From: an uncultured Lysobacteraceae bacterium
Lineage (GTDB): Bacteria > Pseudomonadota > Gammaproteobacteria > Xanthomonadales > Xanthomonadaceae
DNA: 64,000 nt
Reading direction: 5' to 3'
Assembly (NCBI GenBank): GCA_936911875.1
Contig: CAKZGB010000006.1
Location: 124,001-188,000 of the forward strand
Shown one piece after another: positions 28,740-39,308 of this stretch (within the stretch, counting starts at the first letter, position 1; each line of letters begins with the position of its first letter). The notes beneath the pieces are model-generated. The model had not been told where the DNA came from, searched no databases, and worked only from the letters and a program-made list of their open reading frames with translations. A program made the position numbers and the translations under genes.

Positions 28740-29900
28740 GTGGACTTTAAGCTGACTGAAGAGCAACTGATGATTCAAGATGTTGCACGTCGCATTGCAC
28801 AGGACAAGATTGCACCCAGTGCAGAGCACCACGACAGCACCGGCGAGTTCCCGCTCGAAAACATTCGTACTCTGGGTGAGAACGGCCTGATGGGCATTGA
28901 AGTGCCGGCCGAATACGGTGGCGCCGGCATGGATCCGATCAGCTACGTGCTGGCCATGATTGAAATTGCTGCAGCCGATGCCGCGCACTCCACGATCATG
29001 TCGGTCAATAACTCGCTGTTCTGCAACGGCATCCTCAAGTACGGTACCGAGGACCAAAAGCAACTCTATGTGCGGGCTATCGCCGAGGGTCGCGAAATCG
29101 GTGCCTTTGCTCTGACTGAACCGCAATCGGGTAGCGATGCCACGGCCATGCGCTGCAAGGCCGTCAAGCAAGACGATGGCACCTGGGTCATCAACGGCAA
29201 AAAGTCCTGGATCACGTCGGGTCCGGTTGCCAAGTACATCGTGCTGTTTGCCATGACCGATCCGTCGGCCGGTGCTCGCGGCATTACCGCATTTATGATC
29301 GACACCGCCAAGCCCGGCTTCCACAAGGGCAAGACCGAGCCCAAGCTCGGCATTCGCGCATCGGCGACCTGCGAAATTGAGTTTGAAAACTACGTCGCCT
29401 CGGCCGAAGACGTGCTGGGCAAGGAGGGCGAGGGCTTCAAGATCGCCATGACCGTGCTCGATGCCGGCCGTATCGGTATTGCGTCGCAAGCCATTGGTAT
29501 CGCCCGCGCTGCCTACGAAAAGACGCTGGAATACGTGCGTGAGCGCCAAGCCTTCGGTGCGCCGATCGGTACCTTCCAGATGACGCAGGCCAAAATTGCC
29601 GACATGAAGTGCAAGCTTGATGCCGCCACCTTGCTGACGCTGCGTGCCGCATGGCAGAAGGGTCAGTTCGATCAGGGCGGTGCCAAGTTCAGCAATGAGG
29701 CGGCCATCGCCAAGTTGACGGCATCAGAAGCAGCCATGTGGATCGCCCACCAGGCCGTCCAAATCCACGGTGGTATGGGTTACTCCAAGGAAATGCCGCT
29801 GGAGCGTTACTTCCGTGACGCCAAGATTACTGAAATTTACGAAGGCACCTCTGAGATCCAACGCCTCGTGATCGCCCGTAACGAAACAGGACTGCGCTGA
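28740..29900 (+). CDS. Acyl-CoA dehydrogenase
   Basis: A 386-residue FAD enzyme that desaturates acyl-CoA (short or branched chain). Family signatures: FALTEPQSGSDA (FAD site), GRIGIASQAIGIARAAYE, QIHGGMGYSKEMPLERYFRD and the C-terminal IYEGTSEIQRLVIAR. The catalytic glutamate is expected in the IYEGTSE segment. The start is GTG at 28740 with aaggag 9-10 bp before it. It is followed 4 bp later by the NAD-glutamate dehydrogenase gene, so the two are probably cotranscribed. Confidence 0.93.
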   Translation: MDFKLTEEQLMIQDVARRIAQDKIAPSAEHHDSTGEFPLENIRTLGENGLMGIEVPAEYGGAGMDPISYVLAMIEIAAADAAHSTIMSVNNSLFCNGILKYGTEDQKQLYVRAIAEGREIGAFALTEPQSGSDATAMRCKAVKQDDGTWVINGKKSWITSGPVAKYIVLFAMTDPSAGARGITAFMIDTAKPGFHKGKTEPKLGIRASATCEIEFENYVASAEDVLGKEGEGFKIAMTVLDAGRIGIASQAIGIARAAYEKTLEYVRERQAFGAPIGTFQMTQAKIADMKCKLDAATLLTLRAAWQKGQFDQGGAKFSNEAAIAKLTASEAAMWIAHQAVQIHGGMGYSKEMPLERYFRDAKITEIYEGTSEIQRLVIARNETGLR

Positions 29901-29904
29901 AATC

Positions 29905-32900
29905 ATGTCTTCGATCCACGTCTCCCTGACCCCGATTCTCAATTCCCTTAAATCCACGCTGCCCAAGTCGCGCGTCGCGCAGGCTCAAGCCTTCGCCAAG
30001 GCCTTTTACAACCGCCTCGAAGAAGACGAGGCACCGGTGCACAATGCCGAGGGTTGGGCGGCACTGGCTGCCGAGTTCCTGCAGTTTGCATCGACCCGCA
30101 AGAACGGCACGTCGCTGGTGCGCGTGTTCAATACGGACAGCAAGGTTAACGGCTGGAATTCGCCGCATACCGTGCTGCAGATCGTCAATGACGACATGCC
30201 GTTCCTGGTGGATACCGTCAGCATGACGCTGGCCAATCTGGGTGTCGGCATTCACGTGCTGGGTCACCCGGTCGTGAGCTTCTCGCGCGATGCGAAGGGC
30301 AACCTGAAGGCAGTGGGTGAGGGCGTCGATGAGTCGGTGATGCATCTGGAGATCGATCGCCAGACGCCGGCTGAAATGCGCAATATTGAAAAAGCCATTC
30401 AAACGGCACTGCAAGATGTGCGTCTGGTGGTTAATGACTGGCGTGCCCTGCGTGACAAGATGCAGGAAACCGCGATGGCGGTGGGTTCGCGTCAGCCGAG
30501 CAAGACCATTTCTGCATCCGGTTTGCAGGAAGCTCAGGATTTCCTGAACTGGGCGGCTGCCGATAACTTCATCCTGATGGGTTACCGTGAGTACTATCGG
30601 GAAATCAAGGGTAAGTCCGATGTTCTGAAACCGGTCGAAGGCACCGGCTTGGGTCTGATGCGCAAGTCCGATGGCGAATCGCGCAAGATGGCCAGCCTGG
30701 CTGCACATCTGATGCCGCAATCGGGGGCTGTGCAATCGCTTATTCTCACCAAGACCAACGGTCGTTCTACCGTGCATCGTCCGGGTTATCTGGATTACAT
30801 CGGTGTGCTGGAGTTCGATGCCAAGGGCACGCCGGTCCGCGAGCAACGTTTCGTCGGTCTGTACACCTCGAATGTGTACACCACGCGTCCGTGGGATATT
30901 CCGATTGTGCGCCAGCGCTACGAATACGTGGTGGACAAGTCGGGCCTGGCGCCCAACAGCCACAACGGCAAGGCACTGCGCCACATTCTCGAAACGCTGC
31001 CGCGTGATGAACTGTTCCAACTGAGCGAAAAGGAATTGCTCAACATGGGCCGTGGCATTCTCGGCCTGCAGGAGCGCGTGCGCAGCAAGTTGTTCCTGCG
31101 TCGTGATACGTACGGTCGTTTCTTCTCGGCGTTGATCTACATTCCGCGCGACCGCTTCAATACCGAAGTCCGTCTGCGTATCGAGGCCCTGCTGAAAGAC
31201 GCTCTGAACGGCGATCACGTCGATTCGTGGGTCTATCTGGGCGAATCGCCGATGGCACAGCTGCACCTGATGGTGCGTCCGCCGTCCGGTGATGTGCGCG
31301 ATGTCGATACTGCAGAGCTCGAAGCCCGCATCATTGAAATCGTCCGTAACTGGAACGATGTGCTGCGCGAATCACTGTCCGCACGCCTCGATGAATCCGA
31401 AGCGATGGAGCTCAATCAGCGCTTTGGCCGTTCGTTACCCCAGAGCTACATCGAAAGCTACGGTGGCGACGCCGCTGCCGATGATGTCATCCAGCTCTCG
31501 CAACTGACCGATCCCGAAGATCTGCGTCTGACTTTGGCACCGCGCGATTCCGACGGCAGCCTGCGTCTCAAGTTCTATCGTCTGGGCGAGGACGTCGCAC
31601 TGTCCGATGCGCTGCCGGTCATGGAAAACATGGGCCTGCGCGTTATTGCGGAGAACCCGCATCGTCTCGATACTCCGGGCGGCACGGCGTACATCCAGGA
31701 TTTCGAAGTGGAACTGTCCGGCAAGGATCTCGATGTCGCGGCCAATCGCGCCAACTTCGAGGAAGCCTTCGTCAAGGTCTGGAATGGCGATGCCGAAAGC
31801 GACACCTTTAACCGTCTGATTCTGGCTGCGGGTCTGAGCTGGAAGCAGGTGGCCATGCTGCGTGCGTACTGCAAGTACCTGCTGCAAACGGGTGTGCCGT
31901 TCTCGCAAAGCTACATGGAGCAGACGCTCAACCGTTATCCCTTGCTGACGCGCATGCTGGTCGAGCTGTTCGAAGCCCGTTTCGATCCGCGTACCGGTGC
32001 CGAAACCAAGGCCGAGATCAAGGCCGGTGCCGATCACTTCAAGGCACAGATTCAGACCTTGGCCGGAGGCGATGCCTCGGTGCTGGCAGCAATTGAGCCC
32101 GTTCTGGGTGCACGCAGCGGCAAACGCGATGTGCAGATCAAAGCCGCACAGGACACTTTGATCGGCTTGCTCGATCGCGTCACCGCACTCGACGAAGACC
32201 GCATTCTGCGCGCCTTTATGGGCGTGATCTGCGCCACCTTGCGCACCAGCTATTACATGCAACGTGAAAACGGTTTGCGTGCCGATGGTGGTCCGGCCGA
32301 TTACGTGAGTTTCAAGTTTGATAGCGCGGCCGTGCCGGAACTGCCCAAGCCGCGTCCGTATCGCGAAATCTTTGTCTACGGTCCGCGTGTCGAAGGCGTG
32401 CACTTGCGCTTTGGACCTGTGGCCCGCGGCGGTTTGCGCTGGTCGGATCGTCGCGAAGACTTCCGCACCGAAGTGCTGGGCCTGGTCAAGGCACAGATGG
32501 TCAAGAACACGGTCATTGTGCCGGTCGGTTCCAAGGGCGGCTTCTTCTGCAAGCAATTGCCGGATCCGTCGGTCGATCGTGATGCCTGGTTCAACGAGGG
32601 CGTGGCCTGCTATAAACGCTTTATCAACGGTCTGTTGGATATCACCGACAACCTGGTCAACAACAAGGTCGTGCCGCCGTTGAATGTGGTGCGTCATGAT
32701 GGCGACGATCCGTATCTCGTAGTGGCAGCCGACAAGGGCACCGCCACGTTCTCCGATACCGCCAACGGCATCGCACAGGCACACGGCTTCTGGCTTGATG
32801 ACGCCTTCGCATCGGGTGGCTCGGTTGGCTATGACCACAAGGGCATGGGCATCACCGCACGCGGTGCGTGGGAGTCGGTCAAGCGTCACTTCCGCTCCTT

Positions 32901-34830
32901 CGGTGTCGATAGCCAGACCACCGACTTCACGGCAGTGGGCGTGGGCGACATGTCGGGTGACGTGTTCGGCAACGGCATGCTGCTAAGCAAGCACATCCGC
33001 CTGGTCGCAGCATTCGATCACCGTCACATCTTTGTCGACCCGAACCCGACGGCAGCCACTTCCTTTAAGGAACGTCAACGTCTGTTCAATCTGCCGCGTT
33101 CGAGCTGGGCCGACTACGACGCCAAGCTGATCAGTAAGGGTGGCGGTATCTTCCCGCGTTCGGCCAAGTCGGTCGCCATCTCGCCGGAGATGCGTGCGGC
33201 ACTCGGCATTGCCGATGATGTGACGGCCATGAGCCCGAACGAGCTGATGACGGCCATCCTCAAGGCACCGGTCGATCTGCTGTGGAACGGCGGTATCGGT
33301 ACCTACGTCAAGGCCACCTTTGAGACTAACGAAGACGTCGGCGATCGCGCCAACAATGCGATCCGCGTCAACGGCAAGGATCTGCGTTGCAAGATCGTTG
33401 GCGAAGGCGGCAACTTGGGTCTGACTCAAAACGGCCGGGTCGAAGCCGCGCAGCATGGTGTGCTGCTCAACACCGACTTCATCGACAACTCGGCCGGTGT
33501 GGATACGTCCGACCACGAAGTCAACATCAAGATTCTGCTCAATGCAGCGGTCAAGACCAAGTCGCTGACCTTGCCGGCACGCAACAAGCTGCTGGCCGCC
33601 ATGACCGACGAAGTCGCGCAACTGGTGCTGATGGATAACTACCGTCAGAATCAGGCCATCAGTCTGATGGCGCATATGAGCGTGTCCCGTCTGGGTGCCA
33701 AGAAGCACTTCATCCAAACGCTCGAATCGCAGGGCCTGCTGGATCGTCAGATTGAGTTCCTGCCTTCGGACGCGGAGTTCGAAGAGCGCGCTCAACGCGG
33801 TGCGGGTCTGACCCGTCCGGAACTGTCGGTGCTGCTGTCGTACAGCAAGCTGGTGCTGTTTGAACAACTGCTGCAATCGGATATTCCGGAAGACAGCTAC
33901 TTTGCCGGTGAACTGATCAGCTATTTCCCGGAGCCGTTGCGTCGCAAGTATGCCAAGGAAATGCAGGGTCATCGCCTGAAGCGCGAAATCATCGCAACGA
34001 TGGTGACGAACTCCACCATCAACCGCATGGGCGCCACGTTTATTCTGCGTATGCAGGAAGACACGGGCCGTTCGCCGGCTGAAATCACTCGCGCCTTTAC
34101 CATTGCTCGCGAAGTGATCGGTGCACGTGCGTTGTGGCGTCAGATCGATGCGCTCGACGGCAAGGTACCGGAGTCCACCCAGATTGATGCGCTATACGCG
34201 ATCTGGAATGCACTGCGCACCATGAGCCGTTGGTTGCTGCAACGTCCGGGCGCCGTGCCCGGCGTGGCCGAAGGCATTGCTCTGTATGGCAATGATGTCG
34301 CCGTGCTGCGCAAGAACTTGGCCAAGGTCGTACCGGCGCAACGCAAGAGCGAAATCGCCGCCAAGGCCGCTCATTGGCAGCAACGCAAGGTGCCCGATGC
34401 ATTGGCCGCCGAACTGGCTTCCTTGCCGCTGATCGTGTTTGCGTTTGACATCGCCGATATCGCCAAGACGGTGCGCCAGGACATCGTGCAAGTGGCCGAA
34501 GGCTACTTCGCGCTCGGTGCCGGTCTGCAGATCCCCTGGCTGTACCGTCAGATCGATCAGATCAAGGTCGAGGGCCGTTGGCAGGCGTTGGCCTCGGGCG
34601 CTCTGCGTGATGAGCTCGGTACGCAGCAACGCACGCTGGCCTTGCAGATCTTCGGCAAGGGCGGTCGTAAGACGCCGGCCGCCAAGGTCAGCGAATGGCT
34701 TGCGCGCGATGATGCCAGCTGGCGCTTTACGCAAAGCATGCTGACCGAGTTGAGCTCGCAGAAGTCGCTCGACTATCCGACCTTGTCGGTGGCTGCACGC
34801 CGTCTGGCCCTGTTGGCTAGCCAAGGCTAA
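29905..34830 (+). CDS. NAD-specific glutamate dehydrogenase, large (about 180 kDa)
   Basis: At 1,641 residues this is the very large bacterial NAD-GDH that oxidises glutamate to 2-oxoglutarate for catabolism. The N-terminal half (ACT-like regulatory region) has PHTVLQIVNDDMPFLVDT. The catalytic core has RFGPVARGGLRWSDRREDFRTEVLGL and VPVGSKGGFF, and the NAD-binding part has GVGDMSGDVFGNGMLLS and KIVGEGGNLGLTQ. A helical C-terminal domain follows. It lies 4 bp after the acyl-CoA dehydrogenase gene and 18 bp before nadK. Confidence 0.95.
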   Translation: MSSIHVSLTPILNSLKSTLPKSRVAQAQAFAKAFYNRLEEDEAPVHNAEGWAALAAEFLQFASTRKNGTSLVRVFNTDSKVNGWNSPHTVLQIVNDDMPFLVDTVSMTLANLGVGIHVLGHPVVSFSRDAKGNLKAVGEGVDESVMHLEIDRQTPAEMRNIEKAIQTALQDVRLVVNDWRALRDKMQETAMAVGSRQPSKTISASGLQEAQDFLNWAAADNFILMGYREYYREIKGKSDVLKPVEGTGLGLMRKSDGESRKMASLAAHLMPQSGAVQSLILTKTNGRSTVHRPGYLDYIGVLEFDAKGTPVREQRFVGLYTSNVYTTRPWDIPIVRQRYEYVVDKSGLAPNSHNGKALRHILETLPRDELFQLSEKELLNMGRGILGLQERVRSKLFLRRDTYGRFFSALIYIPRDRFNTEVRLRIEALLKDALNGDHVDSWVYLGESPMAQLHLMVRPPSGDVRDVDTAELEARIIEIVRNWNDVLRESLSARLDESEAMELNQRFGRSLPQSYIESYGGDAAADDVIQLSQLTDPEDLRLTLAPRDSDGSLRLKFYRLGEDVALSDALPVMENMGLRVIAENPHRLDTPGGTAYIQDFEVELSGKDLDVAANRANFEEAFVKVWNGDAESDTFNRLILAAGLSWKQVAMLRAYCKYLLQTGVPFSQSYMEQTLNRYPLLTRMLVELFEARFDPRTGAETKAEIKAGADHFKAQIQTLAGGDASVLAAIEPVLGARSGKRDVQIKAAQDTLIGLLDRVTALDEDRILRAFMGVICATLRTSYYMQRENGLRADGGPADYVSFKFDSAAVPELPKPRPYREIFVYGPRVEGVHLRFGPVARGGLRWSDRREDFRTEVLGLVKAQMVKNTVIVPVGSKGGFFCKQLPDPSVDRDAWFNEGVACYKRFINGLLDITDNLVNNKVVPPLNVVRHDGDDPYLVVAADKGTATFSDTANGIAQAHGFWLDDAFASGGSVGYDHKGMGITARGAWESVKRHFRSFGVDSQTTDFTAVGVGDMSGDVFGNGMLLSKHIRLVAAFDHRHIFVDPNPTAATSFKERQRLFNLPRSSWADYDAKLISKGGGIFPRSAKSVAISPEMRAALGIADDVTAMSPNELMTAILKAPVDLLWNGGIGTYVKATFETNEDVGDRANNAIRVNGKDLRCKIVGEGGNLGLTQNGRVEAAQHGVLLNTDFIDNSAGVDTSDHEVNIKILLNAAVKTKSLTLPARNKLLAAMTDEVAQLVLMDNYRQNQAISLMAHMSVSRLGAKKHFIQTLESQGLLDRQIEFLPSDAEFEERAQRGAGLTRPELSVLLSYSKLVLFEQLLQSDIPEDSYFAGELISYFPEPLRRKYAKEMQGHRLKREIIATMVTNSTINRMGATFILRMQEDTGRSPAEITRAFTIAREVIGARALWRQIDALDGKVPESTQIDALYAIWNALRTMSRWLLQRPGAVPGVAEGIALYGNDVAVLRKNLAKVVPAQRKSEIAAKAAHWQQRKVPDALAAELASLPLIVFAFDIADIAKTVRQDIVQVAEGYFALGAGLQIPWLYRQIDQIKVEGRWQALASGALRDELGTQQRTLALQIFGKGGRKTPAAKVSEWLARDDASWRFTQSMLTELSSQKSLDYPTLSVAARRLALLASQG

Positions 34831-34848
34831 GGGCTATACACTGGGGGC

Positions 34849-35628
34849 ATGATTCCCGCTCATGCCAAACTCGCCTTTGTAGCCAGTCCGACGCCGGAAG
34901 CGCAGAACGCGCTTTCGGCGTTGGTGGCGGCGCACGGTCAACATGATGTCGCCGATGCCGATCTGATCGTGGCATTGGGTGGCGATGGCTTTATGCTGCA
35001 GACCCTGCATCGCTACGGCGAACTGGGCAAGCCGTTCTACGGCATGAAATTGGGCACTGTCGGTTTCCTGATGAATCATCAGGAGCTCGACGGATTGCTC
35101 GATCGTCTGGCGCAAGCCGAGCCCGCCCGTTTACGTCCGTTAGAGATGATCGCAACCAGCGAGTCGGGCAGTTCGGTACGCACCCTGGCCTTTAACGAGG
35201 TCAGCTTGCTGCGGCAGACGCGTCAGGCGGCCCACATTGCCATCGTGCTTAACGGTAAGGAACGTTTAGAGGAGCTGATCTGCGATGGCGTCATGGTCGC
35301 CGCGCCGGCCGGATCCACGGCGTACAACTTCAGTGCCGGCGGTCCCATCCTGCCGCTCGATAGCCAGACCTTGGCGTTGACCCCCATTGCTCCGTTCCGT
35401 CCGCGTCGCTGGCGCGGCGCCGTGTTGCGTGCCGATACCGAGGTTCGTTTTCGTGTATTGGATGGTCTCAAGCGCCCTGTGAGTGCAACGGCCGACTCGC
35501 ACGAAGTGCGCAACGTGACCGAAGTCAGCATTCGCGAAGCGGGCGATCCCTATGGCGTGACCTTGCTGTTCGATCGCGGTCACAACCTCGAGGAGCGCAT
35601 CCTCGCCGAACAGTTCACTTCAGGTTGA
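34849..35628 (+). CDS. nadK: NAD kinase
   Basis: It phosphorylates NAD to NADP. The 259-residue protein shows the ATP-site signature ALGGDGFMLQTLH, FYGMKLGTVGFLMN, the NE motif FNEVSLLRQ and AAPAGSTAYNFSAGGPI with the conserved glycines. Length and motifs are typical of proteobacterial NadK. It stands 18 bp after the NAD-GDH gene and 3 bp before the 5'-nucleotidase gene, forming a run of genes that use or alter NAD and nucleotides. Confidence 0.95.
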   Translation: MIPAHAKLAFVASPTPEAQNALSALVAAHGQHDVADADLIVALGGDGFMLQTLHRYGELGKPFYGMKLGTVGFLMNHQELDGLLDRLAQAEPARLRPLEMIATSESGSSVRTLAFNEVSLLRQTRQAAHIAIVLNGKERLEELICDGVMVAAPAGSTAYNFSAGGPILPLDSQTLALTPIAPFRPRRWRGAVLRADTEVRFRVLDGLKRPVSATADSHEVRNVTEVSIREAGDPYGVTLLFDRGHNLEERILAEQFTSG

Positions 35629-35631
35629 TGC

Positions 35632-36537
35632 ATGCCGGACCGTGATGCCGATCCGCTAATTGTTGCGATTTCCTCGCGTACGCTTTTCAATCTCGAAGAG
35701 AGTCATGCGCTGTTCGAGCGCGATGGCATTGATGCTTATCTTGATCATCAGCGCAGCCAGGAAAATGTGGTGCTGCAGCCGGGTGTTGCGTTTCCGCTGG
35801 TGCGCAAGCTGCTGGCACTGAACGACGGCGCGCCCGCCGAAGCGCCACATGTCGAGATCATTCTGATCTCGCGTAACTCAGCAGATACCGGCATGCGCAT
35901 CTTCAATTCGATTGCGCATCATGGACTGAACATCAAACGCGCGGCCTTCAGCAATGGGGCGGCGCCGTTTCCATACATCAAACCGTTCGGCTGTGATCTG
36001 TTTCTGAGCGCCAATGGCGAGGATGTGCGCAACGCACTGCAAGCCGGCGTCGCCGCGGCCACGCTGCTGCCCGGTGGGCCGAATCAGTCACGGCATGATC
36101 AGCTGCGCATCGCATTCGACGGCGATGCCGTCCTGTTTGGTGACGAGAGCGAACGCGTCTCGCAGCAGGAGGGCCTGGAGGCCTTTACGCGCTTCGAGAT
36201 GGATCACCGGGAGCAACCCTTAAGCGGTGGGCCGTTCCGCGGCTTCCTCGATGCCTTGCATCGCCTGCAGCAGGCGTTTCCGACCGGTGAGCAATCGCCG
36301 ATCCGTACTGCGCTGGTGACGGCGCGTTCGATTCCGGCGCATGAGCGCGTCATTCGGACCTTACGTGACTGGGATATCCGTCTCGACGAGGCGATGTTTC
36401 TGGGCGGCCGCGCGAAAGGTCCGTTCCTTGAGGCCTTCGGTGCGGACATCTTTTTTGACGACTCGATGCACAACATCGATTCGGCGCGCGATCATGTCGC
36501 AGCAGGGCATGTGCCCCACGGGGTCTCAAACTCCTGA
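35632..36537 (+). CDS. 5'-nucleotidase, cytosolic type I-like
   Basis: A 301-residue protein of the bacterial 5'-nucleotidase family related to animal cN-I: ISSRTLFNLEESH near the start, LISRNSADTGMRIFNSI, then IAFDGDAVLFGDESE, which gives the DxD-type catalytic aspartates, and IFFDDSMHNID near the end. It should dephosphorylate nucleoside monophosphates in the cytoplasm. Its 3' end overlaps the convergent sbcB by 12 bp. Confidence 0.88.
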   Translation: MPDRDADPLIVAISSRTLFNLEESHALFERDGIDAYLDHQRSQENVVLQPGVAFPLVRKLLALNDGAPAEAPHVEIILISRNSADTGMRIFNSIAHHGLNIKRAAFSNGAAPFPYIKPFGCDLFLSANGEDVRNALQAGVAAATLLPGGPNQSRHDQLRIAFDGDAVLFGDESERVSQQEGLEAFTRFEMDHREQPLSGGPFRGFLDALHRLQQAFPTGEQSPIRTALVTARSIPAHERVIRTLRDWDIRLDEAMFLGGRAKGPFLEAFGADIFFDDSMHNIDSARDHVAAGHVPHGVSNS

Positions 36538-37929
36538 GACGCGTTCCAGCAGCATGTTGGCAAAGCTTTCAGTCTCATCCAGCACGCGCAGAACCTCAGC
36601 ATCTTCGGCAAATTGCGCACGAGCTTCGGCGAGCTCCTCCAGGAACTTGACATGGCCGACGGGTGAGTCGGGCTCGAGCAGATTTTTGCGGCAGTGCGAG
36701 AGCCACTCCGCACGCTCTGCGGCATTGAGCGAGTCCGGATAGTTCTGCGCCCGATAGCGCAACAGCAGTGTCGGCAAACGCGGATCCACGCTCGCTTCGT
36801 CCTGCAATGCAGCCAGCTGATCCGGCGGCGTGCTGCGAACCTTGCGACGAAATGCATCCGCGGCGCCCGAGAAGAAGCCCTCGAACATGGCGCCATCGAC
36901 ATCGTCGGCAGGGGCGTACTCACGGCGCGTGGCGCGCAATGCCGCATGCAGGGCATCTAGATCCAGAGTAGCGCCCAATTGCTCGGCATTCGCGGAAATA
37001 GCATTGCGATCCCAGCCCAGACGTTCCAGCTCGCCATCGCGCAAGTGGCGCAAAGCGAACAGTGGCGGTGCTTCATTGATCGAGAGACGGCGCAGCATGC
37101 GCGGCCATGGCAAGTCCTGCGGTGCCTGAATCCATGCCTGCAGATCGGATGGATCTTCGAGCAGATTCAAAGCATAGAACTTGTTGGGGTCGGATTCGTC
37201 CGCGAATAAGGGCAGCAACGGTGCCGAAGAGAAATTCCGCAAGCCGAACTGCGCCTGGATCCCGAGCAGTATCTGCGGCGTGCCGGAGTCGAGCAACTGC
37301 CGCACCTCGTGCTTGTTGCGCAGAGACAGCAGGTAATCCCAAAAGCGCGGTTGGTTCTTGCGCAGCAGACGAGCCATGCCGATAGTTGCACGCACATCGG
37401 ACAGGGCCTCATGCGCATCTCCCTCGCGGACGTCGTTGGCTTCCGCTAAGGCTTCGAGCCGGAAATAGACATTGCCATCGGCATTGGTTGGCCAGTTGAT
37501 GCCATCGGGACGCAAGGCATACGCCGCACGCAGCGCGTTCAAGGTGTCGAAACGCGAATTGCCATGGCGCCATTCGCGATCGTAAATCGGCAGAAAGTTG
37601 CGGTACAGCAGATTGCGGACCATGCCATCGTCAAAGCCGTAGCTGTTGTGGCCAAGGGTGCAGGTATTGGCGACGGACATGGCATCGGCGATGACCAATG
37701 CGGCCTCGGCCTCCGGCATGCCATGTTGCCAATGTTGCCAGGGGCTGGTGCGCGTGATCGCGCAGGCCATCGGTGAGGGCAGACGATCGGTGGCCGGACG
37801 AATCAGCAGGTCGTACGTCTCACCGGTGTCTCGGAGCTCGTCATCGGTTCGGATTGCTGCAAACTGTGCGATCCGATGCCATTGCGGATTGGTGCCGAAG
37901 GTTTCGAGATCGTAGAAAAGAAAACTCAC
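36526..37929 (-). CDS. sbcB: Exodeoxyribonuclease I
   Basis: ExoI degrades single-stranded DNA 3' to 5' and acts in recombination and mismatch repair. The 467-residue protein starts with the DEDD motif FLFYDLETFGTNP, has LGHNSYGFDDGMVRNLLYRNF (second motif) and HEALSDVRATIGMARLL (third motif). The ExoI SH3-like and C-terminal domains follow. The GTG start at 37929 overlaps the kmo stop (GTGA); the ATG frame upstream lies within kmo. It is the last gene of the asnS-to-sbcB minus-strand run. Confidence 0.93.
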   Translation of the reverse strand: MSFLFYDLETFGTNPQWHRIAQFAAIRTDDELRDTGETYDLLIRPATDRLPSPMACAITRTSPWQHWQHGMPEAEAALVIADAMSVANTCTLGHNSYGFDDGMVRNLLYRNFLPIYDREWRHGNSRFDTLNALRAAYALRPDGINWPTNADGNVYFRLEALAEANDVREGDAHEALSDVRATIGMARLLRKNQPRFWDYLLSLRNKHEVRQLLDSGTPQILLGIQAQFGLRNFSSAPLLPLFADESDPNKFYALNLLEDPSDLQAWIQAPQDLPWPRMLRRLSINEAPPLFALRHLRDGELERLGWDRNAISANAEQLGATLDLDALHAALRATRREYAPADDVDGAMFEGFFSGAADAFRRKVRSTPPDQLAALQDEASVDPRLPTLLLRYRAQNYPDSLNAAERAEWLSHCRKNLLEPDSPVGHVKFLEELAEARAQFAEDAEVLRVLDETESFANMLLERVSGV

Positions 37930-39308
37930 GCGGCCGTATCGGTAAAGAGTGGCAGGCGTTCGCGAACCAGAGTCGCGGCGCGATCCCAATCGACCTGATC
38001 GACGAGTTCAATATCGCGCGTCAGTTCGTTGAGGATTTCATTTTGAGCCAGCGTGCGCTCGTAGGCCTCGCGATACGGCATCAGGCGGAACGTCACCATC
38101 GTGTAGTGCGGCAGAAAACGCTCGGGGTGCCGCGCCGACAGTTCAATCTCGAGTTCGCGTTGCAGCAGGAACAGCGGATCATCGACTTTGTCGCGCATTT
38201 CCAGATAGTTATCCAGGGCCATCTGCTGAATAGCACGCGCGTTCGGCAGGCGCTCCTCCTGGAAGGCCGCAAACGCAGCGGCGCGATCCGTCTGCGCACC
38301 GAGATGGCGGGCTAGGGCAACGCAATCTTCAAACGCGGCGTTCATGCCTTGACCATGGAACGGCACCATCGCATGCGCGGCATCGCCCAACAGAATGGCG
38401 CGATCATCCATCGCCCAATGGTCCAGATACAAAGTGCCTAGCACGCCGACCGGATTGTGTTCCCAGTCGTATTCCAGATCGTCGATGTGGATCGAGGCCG
38501 ACTGGAATTCACAATCAAAGAAGGCGCGAGCCTCTTCACCCGTCTGCAGTTCGGCAAAGCTCGGCGAGCCTTCGTTCGGCAAAAACAGCGTGACGGTAAA
38601 GGTCTTTTCGTCGTTGGGCAGCGCAATGCACATGTACGTGCCTCGCGGCCAGATGTGCAGCGCGTTGGGCTCGAGTGAGAAATCGCCACTGTTGTCGAAG
38701 GGCGGAATCTCCAGCTCCTTGTAACCGTGTCCCAGAAAATCCGTGCGCGCGGTGAACTGCTGCGGATCGCGATCGGCCATGGCACGGCGCAAGGCCGAAC
38801 CCGCACCGTCGGCACCAATGAGTGAGGTAAACGGTTCGTCGACCGGGCCTTCGGGCGTGAGCAGACGAATGCGACGCGACTCAAAATCAACGGTCTGCAG
38901 CTCGTGGTGGAAAAAGATCTCCACACCGGCGTCGGCGGCGAAATTGAGCAAGATGGAGTTCAAGTCGCCGCGATGGACGGACCAGATGACCTCGGTATCG
39001 TCTTTGCCGTAACGCAAAAAGCTATGCGTACCGTTGCGGTTGTGCACCATGCGACCGCGCATCATCACGCATTGGTCGATGACTTCATCGTCGGCACCGG
39101 CTAAACGCAGGGCATGGTAGCCGCGCTCTGCCAGAGCGAGATTGATGGAACGGCCGCCTTCGTATTGCTCGACACGCGGATCGCCGCGCTTTTCGTGGAT
39201 GTGTACGCGAAAGCCCTGACGCGCCAGCAGCGCACCCAGCAGCGCACCGGCCAAGCCGGCACCGATGATGGTAATGTCGCCGCGATCGCTCACGTTGGAA
39301 TCAGCCAT
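37926..39308 (-). CDS. kmo: Kynurenine 3-monooxygenase
   Basis: An FAD enzyme that hydroxylates L-kynurenine to 3-hydroxykynurenine using NADPH and oxygen. The 460-residue protein has the FAD fingerprint IIGAGLAGALLGALLARQG, the SINLALAERGYHAL stretch, and GDAAHAMVPFHGQGMNAAFEDC. It overlaps kynU by 8 bp and sbcB by 4 bp. With kynU and haaO it forms the route from kynurenine to quinolinate, a precursor of NAD. Confidence 0.95.
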   Translation of the reverse strand: MADSNVSDRGDITIIGAGLAGALLGALLARQGFRVHIHEKRGDPRVEQYEGGRSINLALAERGYHALRLAGADDEVIDQCVMMRGRMVHNRNGTHSFLRYGKDDTEVIWSVHRGDLNSILLNFAADAGVEIFFHHELQTVDFESRRIRLLTPEGPVDEPFTSLIGADGAGSALRRAMADRDPQQFTARTDFLGHGYKELEIPPFDNSGDFSLEPNALHIWPRGTYMCIALPNDEKTFTVTLFLPNEGSPSFAELQTGEEARAFFDCEFQSASIHIDDLEYDWEHNPVGVLGTLYLDHWAMDDRAILLGDAAHAMVPFHGQGMNAAFEDCVALARHLGAQTDRAAAFAAFQEERLPNARAIQQMALDNYLEMRDKVDDPLFLLQRELEIELSARHPERFLPHYTMVTFRLMPYREAYERTLAQNEILNELTRDIELVDQVDWDRAATLVRERLPLFTDTAA